From Holophagaceae bacterium (lineage in GTDB: Bacteria; Acidobacteriota; Holophagae; Holophagales; Holophagaceae): a stretch of 64,000 nt of DNA. The stretch lies in assembly GCA_021286765.1 (NCBI GenBank), contig JAJTBS010000001.1, positions 682,001 to 746,000 on the forward strand, given 5' to 3'. The position numbers and the translations under genes were made by a program. Numbering within the stretch: the stretch's first letter is position 1; each line of letters begins with the position of its first letter. Shown in pieces: positions 8,986 through 16,474 of this stretch. The notes under the pieces were generated by a model, which was not told where the DNA came from, did no database searches, and was given only the letters and a program-made list of their open reading frames with translations.

Positions 8986-9420
8986 ATGGCCGACTCTGCC
9001 ACTTCCCCGACCCCCTCCCTCCGTGCCGCAGGCATGCGGCAGACGCCCCAACGAGAGGGCATCCTCCGGGTCCTCAGGGACTCGGACCGCCCACTCACGG
9101 TGGAGGAGATCTGGGAGCGCATGCCCGAGCGACGATCAGGTCTTCCCACGGTCTACCGGAACCTGGAGCGCTTTGTCCAGGAAGGATGGGCCGAGAGCAT
9201 TCTCGGATCGGACCAGGTGATGCGGTTCGTCCGCTGCGAATCGCGCGACCACCACCACCACCTCCAGTGTGAGCGCTGCGGCCGCACGGTTGAGGTGGAC
9301 GCCTGCGGCCTCGATGAATCACTGAGGCATCTGGAAGCGCTGTCTGGCTTCCGGATCACGCGCCATCAGCTCCAGCTGTTCGGGCTCTGCGGGACCTGCC
9401 GATCCGAAAAAGACCGTTGA
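8986..9420 (+). CDS. Fur-family metal-dependent transcriptional regulator
   Basis: The 144-residue protein has the Fur winged-helix (MRQTPQREGILRVL, then LTVEEIWERM, then GLPTVYRNLERF). The dimerisation domain has the HHHHLQCERCG metal/histidine cluster and a second pair CGTC near the C-terminus, which together form the structural zinc site. It could sense iron, zinc (Zur) or peroxide (PerR). The residues present do not decide between them, so no gene symbol is given. The start at 8986 matches the family N-terminus; the reading frame is open upstream but has no homology there. The stop codon overlaps the -35 element of the tRNA promoter that follows. Confidence 0.85.
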   Translation: MADSATSPTPSLRAAGMRQTPQREGILRVLRDSDRPLTVEEIWERMPERRSGLPTVYRNLERFVQEGWAESILGSDQVMRFVRCESRDHHHHLQCERCGRTVEVDACGLDESLRHLEALSGFRITRHQLQLFGLCGTCRSEKDR

Positions 9421-9445
9421 CCGGATCACGCGCCATTGCTAGGCT
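9417..9445 (+). promoter_or_regulatory. Promoter of tRNA-Gly/tRNA-Cys
   Basis: TTGACC (9417-9422) and TAGGCT (9440-9445) are separated by 17 bases. They end 11 bases before the mature 5' end of tRNA-Gly, a good sigma-70 arrangement for stable RNA. The -35 box overlaps the fur stop codon. Confidence 0.65.
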
Positions 9446-9456
9446 TGATCTCTCAC

Positions 9457-9531
<75 letters not shown>

Positions 9532-9587
9532 CTGCCCGGGCCGCGCAAGCGGCCCGCACTGTTCAAAGCCACACTGCACCAACGCAA

Positions 9588-9662
9588 GGCGCCGTCGCCA
9601 AGTGGTAAGGCCCGGGACTGCAAATCCCGTATACATCGGTTCGAATCCGATCGGCGCCTCCA
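9588..9662 (+). tRNA. tRNA-Cys (GCA)
   Basis: A 75-base tRNA with encoded CCA. The acceptor GGCGCCG pairs with CGGCGCC. The anticodon loop ACTGCAAAT carries GCA, and the T-arm is CGGTTCGAATCCG. It lies 56 bases after tRNA-Gly and is followed directly by a terminator, so the two are probably cotranscribed. Confidence 0.96.
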
Positions 9663-9666
9663 GCCC

Positions 9667-9691
9667 AGCCCCCGCAAGGGGGCTTCCTTTT
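9667..9691 (+). terminator. Rho-independent terminator after the tRNA pair
   Basis: A perfect 7-bp stem AGCCCCC/GGGGGCT (9667-9673 and 9678-9684) with a GCAA tetraloop is followed by TCCTTTT. It starts 4 bases after the CCA of tRNA-Cys. Confidence 0.8.
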
Positions 9692-9710
9692 GCCGTGGCG
9701 CTCCCCCGGA

Positions 9711-10241
9711 CTATCCGCGGGACGAGGTCAGGCCCAGGATGATTCCGAGAGCCAGGGACCAGAGGGCCGCCAGGCCGACCTGGAATTCGGCAGGCAGGCT
9801 GAAGGTGAGCGTGTGCGCTGGAATCCAGAACCAAACGAGGGTCCTGATGGCGGGCATCATCCCGTCGAAGCCGCGGCGGCGGAGGATGAGGTTGTCCTCC
9901 AGGCGGTGGAACAACATCATCTGGGGCCCGAAGAAAAGGTTGGTCAGGGTCGAGAGCGAGAAAGCCCAGCCGATGCCCGAGGCCAGGCAGGCCGGGAGGA
10001 GGCGGTGCTCAAGCAGCGCCCGCGTGAACCCCTTCATGCCCACGAAGCCGGCCTTGATGACGAGTCCGAGCAGGGCCCAGGCCAGCCCCTTGAAAAGGAG
10101 TTGCAGGGGGGTGCAGGGAAGGATCGGACGGCGGGCCTTCAAGGAGGCGGCACACAGCTCGCCCAGGGTGCCAAGCAGACCGAACTGGATCGCGGCCGAG
10201 AGGAAGGGGTGGGTGGCGACCCATAGCCGGTAGCTGTTCAT
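9711..10241 (-). CDS. Small integral membrane protein, possibly Mpv17/PMP22-like
   Basis: The 176-residue protein is mostly hydrophobic, with about four to five membrane segments. Motifs include GLLGTLGELCAA near the N-terminus and NLFFGPQMMLFHRLED in the middle. The arrangement (N-terminal Y-R-L-W, a helix pair, an F-G-P segment, a final W-F-W-I-P) is reminiscent of bacterial Mpv17/PMP22-type proteins, but I cannot confirm the family. It starts 35 bases after the mnmA stop on the same strand, so it is probably the last gene of the kdsD-lptFG-mnmA transcription unit. No function is assigned. Confidence 0.65.
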   Translation of the reverse strand: MNSYRLWVATHPFLSAAIQFGLLGTLGELCAASLKARRPILPCTPLQLLFKGLAWALLGLVIKAGFVGMKGFTRALLEHRLLPACLASGIGWAFSLSTLTNLFFGPQMMLFHRLEDNLILRRRGFDGMMPAIRTLVWFWIPAHTLTFSLPAEFQVGLAALWSLALGIILGLTSSRG

Positions 10242-10276
10242 GCAGGAAGGCTAACCAGGGCCGGTGAGGGCAGGGG

Positions 10277-11413
10277 TCACAGACCAGGCCGGCCGTCGAT
10301 CCAGCCGCCACCAAGCACCTCACCCTCACGGTAGAAGACCACGGCCTGGCCAGGCGCGATGGCCCTCTGGGCCTCGGCAAAAGCGATCTTCACCCGCCCA
10401 TCGGGGAGCGGGATGACCAGGGCCTCCGCCTCCGGGGCGCGGCTGCGGATGCGCGCTTCGCAGGCCAACGGACCTTTCGGAGCGGCGCCGACCCAGTTGA
10501 GATCTCGGGCCACCAGGTCATGGGCCATCAGGTCCGACTCGAATCCGACCCACACGGTGTTCGTGGCCGGCTCGGTCCTGACCACGTAGAGAGGCTCTGA
10601 AAAGGCCACCCCCAGGCCGCGCCTCTGGCCCACGGTGTGCCGCCAGTACCCGTGGTGTCGTCCCAAGACCCGTCCATCTAGATGCCGGATGTCCCCTTCG
10701 CCGACGCCGGGATCAAAACCCTCAGCTTCGATGAAGGCGTCGTAACGGTCCTGGGTGACGAAACAGATCTCCTGGCTTTCGGGTTTCTCCGCAAGGTGGA
10801 GCCCAAGGTCCGTCCCCAGGCGCCTGACCTCGGGCTTGGTGAGGTGGGCCAGGGGGAACAGGGTGCGCGCCAACGTGGCCTGGGTGTGGTGGAAGAGAAA
10901 GTAGCTCTGGTCCTTGGCGGGATCCGAGGCCTTGCGGAGGATCCAGCGGCCACCCTCATGGGCAATGGTTGAATAATGACCCGTCGCGATGAAGGGTGCT
11001 TCCAGGGATTCGGCGCGCTCCATCAAGGCCGAGAACTTGAGGTGTTGATTGCAACGAATACAAGGGCTTGGTGTTTCGCCGTTCAAATACCCTTCGATGA
11101 ATCCATCGATGACCGTCTCGCGGAACCGGGCTTCAAAGTCCATGACGTAATGTGGAAAACCCAGTTGATGCGCAACCCTCCGCGCATCATGGAAGTCGTC
11201 GAGGGTACAGCATTTCCCTTCAGAAAGTGAAATGGCATTCTTCTCGAATAGCTGCATGGAGATGCCAATGACCTCGAAGCCTGCCCGATGAAGAAGCGCA
11301 GCCATGACCGAACTGTCCACGCCGCCGGACATGGCCGCGAGGACCCGATCCCCTGGTCGCAAGGTGGGATGCTGCTTCAGGTCAGCGATGGCCCGGTCCA
11401 GAAGGCTGCTCAC
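10277..11413 (-). CDS. mnmA: tRNA-specific 2-thiouridylase MnmA
   Basis: Inserts sulfur at C2 of wobble uridine 34 in tRNA-Lys, -Glu and -Gln. The 378 residues carry the PP-loop AAMSGGVDSSVMAALL, the first catalytic Cys in PSPCIRCNQHLKF and the second in SQEICFV. A C-terminal beta-barrel contains QAVVFYREGEVLGGGWI. A GTG start at 11413 is chosen: it lies 2 bases after the stop of the LptFG gene, with GAGGA upstream, and places the PP-loop at the usual distance from the N-terminus. A much longer upstream open frame is the antisense-like extension over lptFG and is not used. Confidence 0.93.
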   Translation of the reverse strand: MSSLLDRAIADLKQHPTLRPGDRVLAAMSGGVDSSVMAALLHRAGFEVIGISMQLFEKNAISLSEGKCCTLDDFHDARRVAHQLGFPHYVMDFEARFRETVIDGFIEGYLNGETPSPCIRCNQHLKFSALMERAESLEAPFIATGHYSTIAHEGGRWILRKASDPAKDQSYFLFHHTQATLARTLFPLAHLTKPEVRRLGTDLGLHLAEKPESQEICFVTQDRYDAFIEAEGFDPGVGEGDIRHLDGRVLGRHHGYWRHTVGQRRGLGVAFSEPLYVVRTEPATNTVWVGFESDLMAHDLVARDLNWVGAAPKGPLACEARIRSRAPEAEALVIPLPDGRVKIAFAEAQRAIAPGQAVVFYREGEVLGGGWIDGRPGL

Positions 11414-11415
11414 GG

Positions 11416-13653
11416 TCAGGTCCTCAGCCGGCGCAGGCGGAGGAGGGCGACCGCCAAGAGCAGGAGCAGGGGCGCGACCACCCCCCAGTAGGCCGGGATC
11501 TCTGAGGCCCTGGCCGCCCCTCCGAAGAGGGTCTGCAGCCCGAGGAACACCAGGCCCGCCACCAGCCCTGCACCCAGGGCCTGGCCTCGTCCCTGCCTGG
11601 GGCCGGGGAAGGCGAACGAGAGCATGGCCATGACCAGACAGGGACCTGCGAGCCAGCCCAGCAGGCGGCTCCACAGCATGTAGGCGCGTTCTGGATCTGG
11701 GGCCCACGCCTGCCAGCGAACCAGATCCAGTGTCTGAGCCTCCTCCGCGTTGGCGGTGTTCCGAAGGGCCCGGGACGGGAAGAGGCGCTCGGCCGGTGGT
11801 CCCTGGATGAGGCGCAGCCCCCCCCAGGCCAGAGCTTCGGAATGGGGATCTCCCATCCGCCACCGGAGGAGGATCGGAGCTTCCCCGGGGGCCTTGAGAG
11901 GAAAACCCCAGCGCTGCTCGGATTGGAGGTGCCAGAGCACGCCTGTGGAGCCGAGGTAGAGCCAGGGGCGCGTGGTGAACTGGCCCTGGGGTCGGTTGAG
12001 AATTTGCCGGTAAAGCATATTGGCCTTGGTCATGGCCCGTGGCGCCAAGCCAACCTGCAGGACCAGCGTGAGGGTGGCGACCAGGCCCCAGGCCCAGCGA
12101 CTGCTCCACAACCAGCGCAGCAGGCTGACGCCGCCTGCCCGGAGAGCCAGCCACTCCCGACTGAGGGCCGCCTCCGAGAGGGTCAGGAGGGTGCCGAGGA
12201 GGAACGAGATGGGCAGCGCGACAACCAGGAAGGGTGGGAGATTCCAGAACCAATACTCAATAAAAACAATGAAATGAACTCCATTCTTCGACAGATCACC
12301 GGCCAAGCTGGCGTACTCAACCAGCAGGTTCAGGACGAGCAGGCTTCCCAGGGCCGATCCCCAGTTTCGCCACCAAGCCAAGGTCGACCAGTGCCTCAGG
12401 ATCCCGTGCTGGGTCCCCTTGCCGTGGAGCCAGGCTTCGAGGGCCTCTCGACGATGCTTCACCTGGCCCAGCAGGGGGGCCAGCCGCTCCCGGATCGGGC
12501 GGAAGATGGCGTCCATTCCTCCCCCCATGGGATTGGACCGGTGGGGCTTCAGGCGTTCCCGGAGCAGCAGCCAGCCTCCGAGCAGAAACGGGAAGGGCAC
12601 CAGGAGGAGCGGAATGACCGATTTAATTTTTTCGTTCATCCACATGTTTTCAAAGTACTTCATCACAAGATAGTAGAGCATGATGATGGCGAGGCTCTTG
12701 AGAATGGCCCCGCCGCGATGGAAGCGCGGGTGGCCAAAGCCCACGGCGACACCCAGCAACAGGAGGGCCGCGGCTGCCAGGGGCAGGGTGGTCCGCCGAC
12801 AGAACTCCATGGCCGACTTGAGGCGCAGCTCCCTTGATTCGCGGTCCTGCGTGACCGTCGAAGCGGATCGGAGAATTCGCAGCAGGGCCGTCGAGCTCTC
12901 ATATCGAAGGGGGGTGGGTGGCAGGAGCCGAGTACCGGCCGGAATGCCGAACCGCAGGACCTGCTTCTCTTGGCTCAGGTGGATGACGCTTCCAAGCCCG
13001 GAAGTCTGGTAGAGCGCCCCCTGGAGGCCGGTCAGGTGGAGTTGCAACTCGGAGGAGCCATCCGGCTTGGCCTCCAGGGCATAGGTCATGGTCGTGGCCG
13101 TCAGATGCTGAACCCCCTGGGGGGTGGACTCCATGATGTGGACTTGGCCTTCGGGCGACACCCAGAAGGCCGAGTTCGGGGCCCCCGGGGGGAACCAGGG
13201 CGGAGACCCGGGCCGGAGGAACCGGGCCTTGGCATCCTCGGTCATCCGGACCCGCACCGTTTGTTGGACTCGAGCCGCGATGGGCACCAGGACGTGGGCA
13301 TTCAGGGTGGCCAGCAGGACCAGCCAGAAAGCCATCCTCAGCCAGGGGGCGGTCCAGGTCCGGCGTCCCGCCCCAAGGCCTTGGGCGGCCACCAGTTCGG
13401 AGCCCTCCATCAGCTGTTGGGTCCCGATCAGTCCCCCGAGAACCGCCGCCATGGGGAGCACCAGCCCGAGGTTTTCGGGCATGGAGGTCAGCAGCATCGG
13501 CAGCAGCCAGCGAAGGGGCGCTCCCTGGGAGAAGATTTCCTTCGAAATGGTGACCATCTCCCAGGAGAGAAGGAGGAACCCGTAGAACAGCAGGGCCCCC
13601 AGGAAGGGGGTTGCCCAGCGTCGGAGCACATATCGGGACAGAACGGATGACAC
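11416..13653 (-). CDS. LptF-LptG fusion permease of the LPS export ABC transporter
   Basis: Inner-membrane permease that extracts LPS for transport by LptB2FG. A single 745-residue protein contains two tandem LptF/LptG units. In the N-terminal unit (about 1-368) the family signature is PMAAVLGGLIGTQQ followed by GSELVAAQGLG (67-94). The C-terminal unit (about 430-745) repeats it as ALPISFLLGTLLTLSEA, then ALRAGG (479-508). Each half has membrane helices flanking a periplasmic domain (about 130-270 and 535-650). Normally LptF and LptG are separate ~360-aa proteins. It uses a GTG start with AGGA 10 bases upstream, and has its own AT-rich upstream region. Neighbours are kdsD (LPS Kdo pathway) and mnmA. 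Confidence 0.88.
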   Translation of the reverse strand: MSSVLSRYVLRRWATPFLGALLFYGFLLLSWEMVTISKEIFSQGAPLRWLLPMLLTSMPENLGLVLPMAAVLGGLIGTQQLMEGSELVAAQGLGAGRRTWTAPWLRMAFWLVLLATLNAHVLVPIAARVQQTVRVRMTEDAKARFLRPGSPPWFPPGAPNSAFWVSPEGQVHIMESTPQGVQHLTATTMTYALEAKPDGSSELQLHLTGLQGALYQTSGLGSVIHLSQEKQVLRFGIPAGTRLLPPTPLRYESSTALLRILRSASTVTQDRESRELRLKSAMEFCRRTTLPLAAAALLLLGVAVGFGHPRFHRGGAILKSLAIIMLYYLVMKYFENMWMNEKIKSVIPLLLVPFPFLLGGWLLLRERLKPHRSNPMGGGMDAIFRPIRERLAPLLGQVKHRREALEAWLHGKGTQHGILRHWSTLAWWRNWGSALGSLLVLNLLVEYASLAGDLSKNGVHFIVFIEYWFWNLPPFLVVALPISFLLGTLLTLSEAALSREWLALRAGGVSLLRWLWSSRWAWGLVATLTLVLQVGLAPRAMTKANMLYRQILNRPQGQFTTRPWLYLGSTGVLWHLQSEQRWGFPLKAPGEAPILLRWRMGDPHSEALAWGGLRLIQGPPAERLFPSRALRNTANAEEAQTLDLVRWQAWAPDPERAYMLWSRLLGWLAGPCLVMAMLSFAFPGPRQGRGQALGAGLVAGLVFLGLQTLFGGAARASEIPAYWGVVAPLLLLLAVALLRLRRLRT

Positions 13654-13730
13654 CTGGTGGGTCCTGATTTTAGTTTCGATAATGTATATTATGTAACATC
13701 AAATGTGGACTGCGGGCGCCTTCGAACGCT
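13654..13730 (-). promoter_or_regulatory. AT-rich promoter/operator region of lptFG
   Basis: The 77-base gap between kdsD and lptFG is strikingly AT-rich for this window. On the minus strand it contains TTGATG followed by AT-rich sequence with an inverted repeat ATAAT-N4-ATTAT (13679-13692). This fits an internal promoter, perhaps with a regulator site. Exact -35/-10 boxes cannot be fixed by eye. Confidence 0.4.
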
Positions 13731-14717
13731 TCATAAGACTTTGGCTGCCAACAGATCATGGATGTGAATGACGCCGCAGGGGGTCCCCTGCCTCATCACC
13801 ACCAGGAAGGTGATCTTCCGGGCCTCCATGATGCCTGCGGCCTCGATGGCCAGGGCCTGATCCTCGATGATGGCGGGAGTCCGGGTCATGACCTGGCTGG
13901 CGGAGAGGTCCAAGGGGTTCCATCCCTCCTGTTCGGCCTTTTCGAGCGACCGGCGGAGGTCCCCATCCGTGATGACTCCCGCGAGTGTCGTCTCTTCCAT
14001 GACACCCGCCATCCCGAGCCGTCCTTCGGTCATGGCCTTCAGGACCTCAGTGAGCGTGGCCTCGGGCCTGACAACTGGCCATGAAGTGTGCATTAAGGCA
14101 AAGACCTTCAAAAGCTTGGCACCAAGACTTCCACCGGGGTGATTGAGGGCAAAGAGGTCCCGGGTAAAGCCCTTCCGGGCCATCAGGCTGCTGGCCAGGA
14201 CATCGCCCCAGATCAACTGGAGGGTCGTGCTGGCCATGGGGGCCAGATCCAGGGGGCATCCCTCCCCCTCGGGGAGCCGGTAGCCGAAGGTCCACTCGGC
14301 CGCCTGGCCCAGGCTGCTCTCCGGCCGAGCGGTGATCGCGGCGATGGGAATGCCCAGTCGGAGCAGACTCGGAAGGAGGCGCACCAGTTCTTCACTCTCG
14401 CCACTGTTCGAGAGGGCGAGGATGGAATCTTCAGGCGTGACCATGCCCAGGTCCCCGTGCAGGGCCTCCGCGGGATGGAGGAAGAAGGCGGGACAACCTG
14501 TGGAGGCGAGGGTGGCCGCGATCTTCTGGGCCACAAGCCCGGACTTGCCCATCCCGGTCAGAACCACCCGACCGCTTCTGCCCGCCACCATCTGCACCCA
14601 GCCATCCACGACCTGCGGATCCCAGGTTTCCCTCAGTTCCCGGAGGGCCTCCCGGGCCGCGTCCAGCACGGCATTTCCGACCTCGAGCGATCCAGCAGCC
14701 TCGTTCTCATCCTTCAC
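13731..14717 (-). CDS. kdsD: D-arabinose-5-phosphate isomerase (Kdo pathway)
   Basis: Interconverts ribulose-5-P and arabinose-5-P, the first step of Kdo synthesis for LPS. The 328 residues contain a SIS sugar-isomerase domain (about 35-195) with TGMGKSGLVAQKIAATLAS, HPAEALHGDLGMV and ALSNSGESEEL. Two CBS domains follow (about 205-328), as in E. coli KdsD/GutQ. The GTG start at 14717 has GGAG 8 bases upstream. It lies upstream of the LptF-LptG gene on the same strand, placing LPS core synthesis and LPS export together. Only 36 bases separate it from the divergent LON-domain gene. Confidence 0.93.
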   Translation of the reverse strand: MKDENEAAGSLEVGNAVLDAAREALRELRETWDPQVVDGWVQMVAGRSGRVVLTGMGKSGLVAQKIAATLASTGCPAFFLHPAEALHGDLGMVTPEDSILALSNSGESEELVRLLPSLLRLGIPIAAITARPESSLGQAAEWTFGYRLPEGEGCPLDLAPMASTTLQLIWGDVLASSLMARKGFTRDLFALNHPGGSLGAKLLKVFALMHTSWPVVRPEATLTEVLKAMTEGRLGMAGVMEETTLAGVITDGDLRRSLEKAEQEGWNPLDLSASQVMTRTPAIIEDQALAIEAAGIMEARKITFLVVMRQGTPCGVIHIHDLLAAKVL

Positions 14718-14753
14718 TGTTTCGACTCCGATGCGTTGGCGAGCAAGGTGTTC

Positions 14754-15377
14754 ATGCTACCAGCCATTCTCCCCCTCTTCCCCCTGCCCCAGGTCGTGCT
14801 GTTCCCGCAGACCTTCCTGCCGGTGCGGATCTTCGAGCCCCGTTATCAGGAGATGACGGTGGAGGTGCTGAACTCCCACCACCACCTGGTGCTCACCCTG
14901 ATGCGGGAGACGCCGGACCCGGGCTCTCTGGGCGAGACCGCCCCCATCTTCGAGACGGGCTGTCTGGCCGAAGTGGTGAGGGCCGAGCCCCTCACCTCGG
15001 GGCGCTGGAACCTGCTGCTCCAGGGGAAGGAGGCGGTGCGGATCCAGGGCGAGGTCCCCGGCAAGCCCTTCCGCCAGTGCCGGTACGAAGCGGTTCCATT
15101 CAACGCCTCGATGCTCTGGCCGGGCCCCCATCGCCGCCACCTCATGGAGTCTCTCCATGCCTACGCGGCCGCGGAAGGCATCGAGGTCCAGCTCAAGGAG
15201 CTCCTGGACCTCCCCCTGGAAGATGCGGGCCGCCTGAACACCCTGGCCATGGCCCTGGACTTCGAACCCACCGAACGGCAGTTCCTCCTCGAGTCCGAGG
15301 ATCTGCCGACCCTTGCTGACCGCATGCTGCAGCTCCTGGATTTCGCCGTGGGTGGCCGCTCCATCCGGGGGCTGTGA
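14754..15377 (+). CDS. LON substrate-binding-domain protein
   Basis: The 207-residue protein is related to the N-terminal substrate-recognition domain of Lon protease, without the AAA+ or protease parts. The start LPLFPLPQVVLFP then LPVRIFEPRYQEM is the hallmark of this domain, and an alpha-helical segment follows (about 125-200). Such stand-alone proteins are common and of unclear role; regulated proteolysis is an inference only. The ATG at 14754 starts the conserved strand. An in-frame GTG lies two codons upstream. It is followed by a tRNA gene 36 bases downstream. Confidence 0.85.
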   Translation: MLPAILPLFPLPQVVLFPQTFLPVRIFEPRYQEMTVEVLNSHHHLVLTLMRETPDPGSLGETAPIFETGCLAEVVRAEPLTSGRWNLLLQGKEAVRIQGEVPGKPFRQCRYEAVPFNASMLWPGPHRRHLMESLHAYAAAEGIEVQLKELLDLPLEDAGRLNTLAMALDFEPTERQFLLESEDLPTLADRMLQLLDFAVGGRSIRGL

Positions 15378-15413
15378 CCCCGCGCGCCCGAAACCGTTTG
15401 CTACACTGCCTCT

Positions 15414-15489
15414 GGCCCTGTAGCTCAGCGGTCAGAGCTGGCGGCTCATAACCGCTTGGTCGTGGGTTCGAACCCCACCGGGGCCACCA
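15414..15489 (+). tRNA. tRNA with CAU anticodon, probably tRNA-Ile2 (lysidine type)
   Basis: A 76-base cloverleaf with encoded CCA. The acceptor GGCCCTG pairs with CGGGGCC and the anticodon loop is CTCATAA. It is not the initiator: it has a G1-C72 pair and no three-G/C anticodon stem. The acceptor GGCCC, the anticodon stem GCGG/CCGC and the TTGGTCG variable region resemble E. coli tRNA-Ile2, whose C34 is changed to lysidine by TilS to read AUA. A separate CAU tRNA at 24045 looks like the elongator Met. The identity is inference from resemblance. Confidence 0.85.
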
Positions 15490-15497
15490 TTTGCCAG

Positions 15498-15553
15498 AGA
15501 TGCGCCGCATCTGATTGCCAGAAGGCAAAGCGGGCGGCATCGCCAATGGCGAT
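15498..15553. repeat. Cluster of three small hairpins between converging genes
   Basis: Three short perfect inverted repeats follow each other: AGATGC/GCATCT (15498-15512), TTGCC/GGCAA (15515-15528) and ATCGCC/GGCGAT (15539-15553). They lie between the tRNA and the convergent lldR gene. None has a clear U-tract. They may serve as transcript 3' ends or be chance. Confidence 0.35.
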
Positions 15554-15586
15554 TGCGGCGAGCCGAGGTTGCAGCGCCCCTGTCAG

Positions 15587-16303
15587 CTAGACGATCCACT
15601 TCCTCAATTCGCCCTCGGCGAAAATCAGGTGCGCGAGCATGGCCTCGGAGGCGGCCTTCGGCGACCGGGAGCGGATGGCTTCGAGGATCTCGGAATGCTG
15701 GTCGATGATCTTCTGGGCGTTCTGGATGTTGTCGTGATACAGCTGCCGCCGCGCCACGGAGTTGGCCTTGGCGAACTCCTCGGAGACGGTCTTGAACAGC
15801 TTGGTCAGCAGGCTGTTGTGCGTGGACTCGGCCACGGCGTAGTGGAAGGCCGCGTCATACTCCTCGCCCTTCTCAGGGTCGAGCACGTTCAGCCGCTCCC
15901 GCATCTTCTCGAGCATGGCCCCGATGTGATCCAGTTCCTCCTCAGTGGCCCGCTCCGCGGCGAGGGCTGCCGTGGCGGTCTCGAAGATGCGGCGCATCTC
16001 GAACATGTCCAGGAGAGAACTCCGTTCCACGGCCAGGAACATGGCGAGGGGACGGATGATGTCGTCGGTCTCGGTGCCCCTGACGAAGGTGCCCTCGCCC
16101 GGGCGGATGTCGATGACGCCGAGCATCTCCAAAGTCCGGATGGCCTCTCGCACGGAGGCGCGGCTCACCTGGAACTGATCGGCCAGCTCCCGCTCTGCGA
16201 GCAGCCGATCCCCGGGCTTCAGCCTCCCCTCGGTGATGAGTTGCTTGATCTGCTCAACGATCTCCTCGTAGAGCCGCTTGGTTTTGATGGGAGAGAATTC
16301 CAT
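15587..16303 (-). CDS. lldR: FadR-subfamily GntR regulator of the lactate genes (LldR-like)
   Basis: A 238-residue regulator. It has an N-terminal winged helix (about 8-75, with LLAERELADQFQVSRASVREAIRTL and RPGEGTFV) and an FCD ligand-binding domain (about 85-230) with the usual Asp/His metal-carboxylate site (D-x-x-F-H in EYDAAFHYAVAEST). It is divergent from lldP-dld-lutABC, and a perfect TGGT-N3-ACCA site lies between them. It is therefore probably a lactate-responsive regulator of this locus. Lactate as effector is inference from context and family. Confidence 0.87.
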   Translation of the reverse strand: MEFSPIKTKRLYEEIVEQIKQLITEGRLKPGDRLLAERELADQFQVSRASVREAIRTLEMLGVIDIRPGEGTFVRGTETDDIIRPLAMFLAVERSSLLDMFEMRRIFETATAALAAERATEEELDHIGAMLEKMRERLNVLDPEKGEEYDAAFHYAVAESTHNSLLTKLFKTVSEEFAKANSVARRQLYHDNIQNAQKIIDQHSEILEAIRSRSPKAASEAMLAHLIFAEGELRKWIV

Positions 16304-16382
16304 GGGGTCACTTTGTGAAAAAATTTAACTGTTGAAAAAAATACTACATGGAAACTGTGATCAAAAATACCACTCTTCAGTA

Positions 16383-16393
16383 TGGTCTGACCA
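16383..16393. promoter_or_regulatory. LldR/FadR-type operator upstream of lldP
   Basis: TGGTCTGACCA is a perfect palindrome of the form TGGT-N3-ACCA, the core recognised by FadR-subfamily GntR proteins such as PdhR and LldR. It lies 82 bases before the lldP start in the lldR-lldP intergenic region. A possible -10 box TATGGT (16381-16386) overlaps it, consistent with repression. Confidence 0.6.
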
Positions 16394-16474
16394 CTAGACC
16401 CATTGTAACCTTCGCCAAGCTCTTTACCAAAACCCTACCCCCCCATCTTCTTCCTACCCCCCTCTGGAGGCTGC

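Noticed and set aside
11414-12253. Possible N-terminal extension of mnmA (open frame to 12253)
   Set aside because: It overlaps lptFG, has no homology, and MnmA length is correct from the GTG at 11413, which has a ribosome site.
15498-15553. CRISPR-like or mobile repeat cluster
   Set aside because: The three hairpins have different sequences and no common repeat unit or spacers, so neither a CRISPR array nor a REP family is supported.
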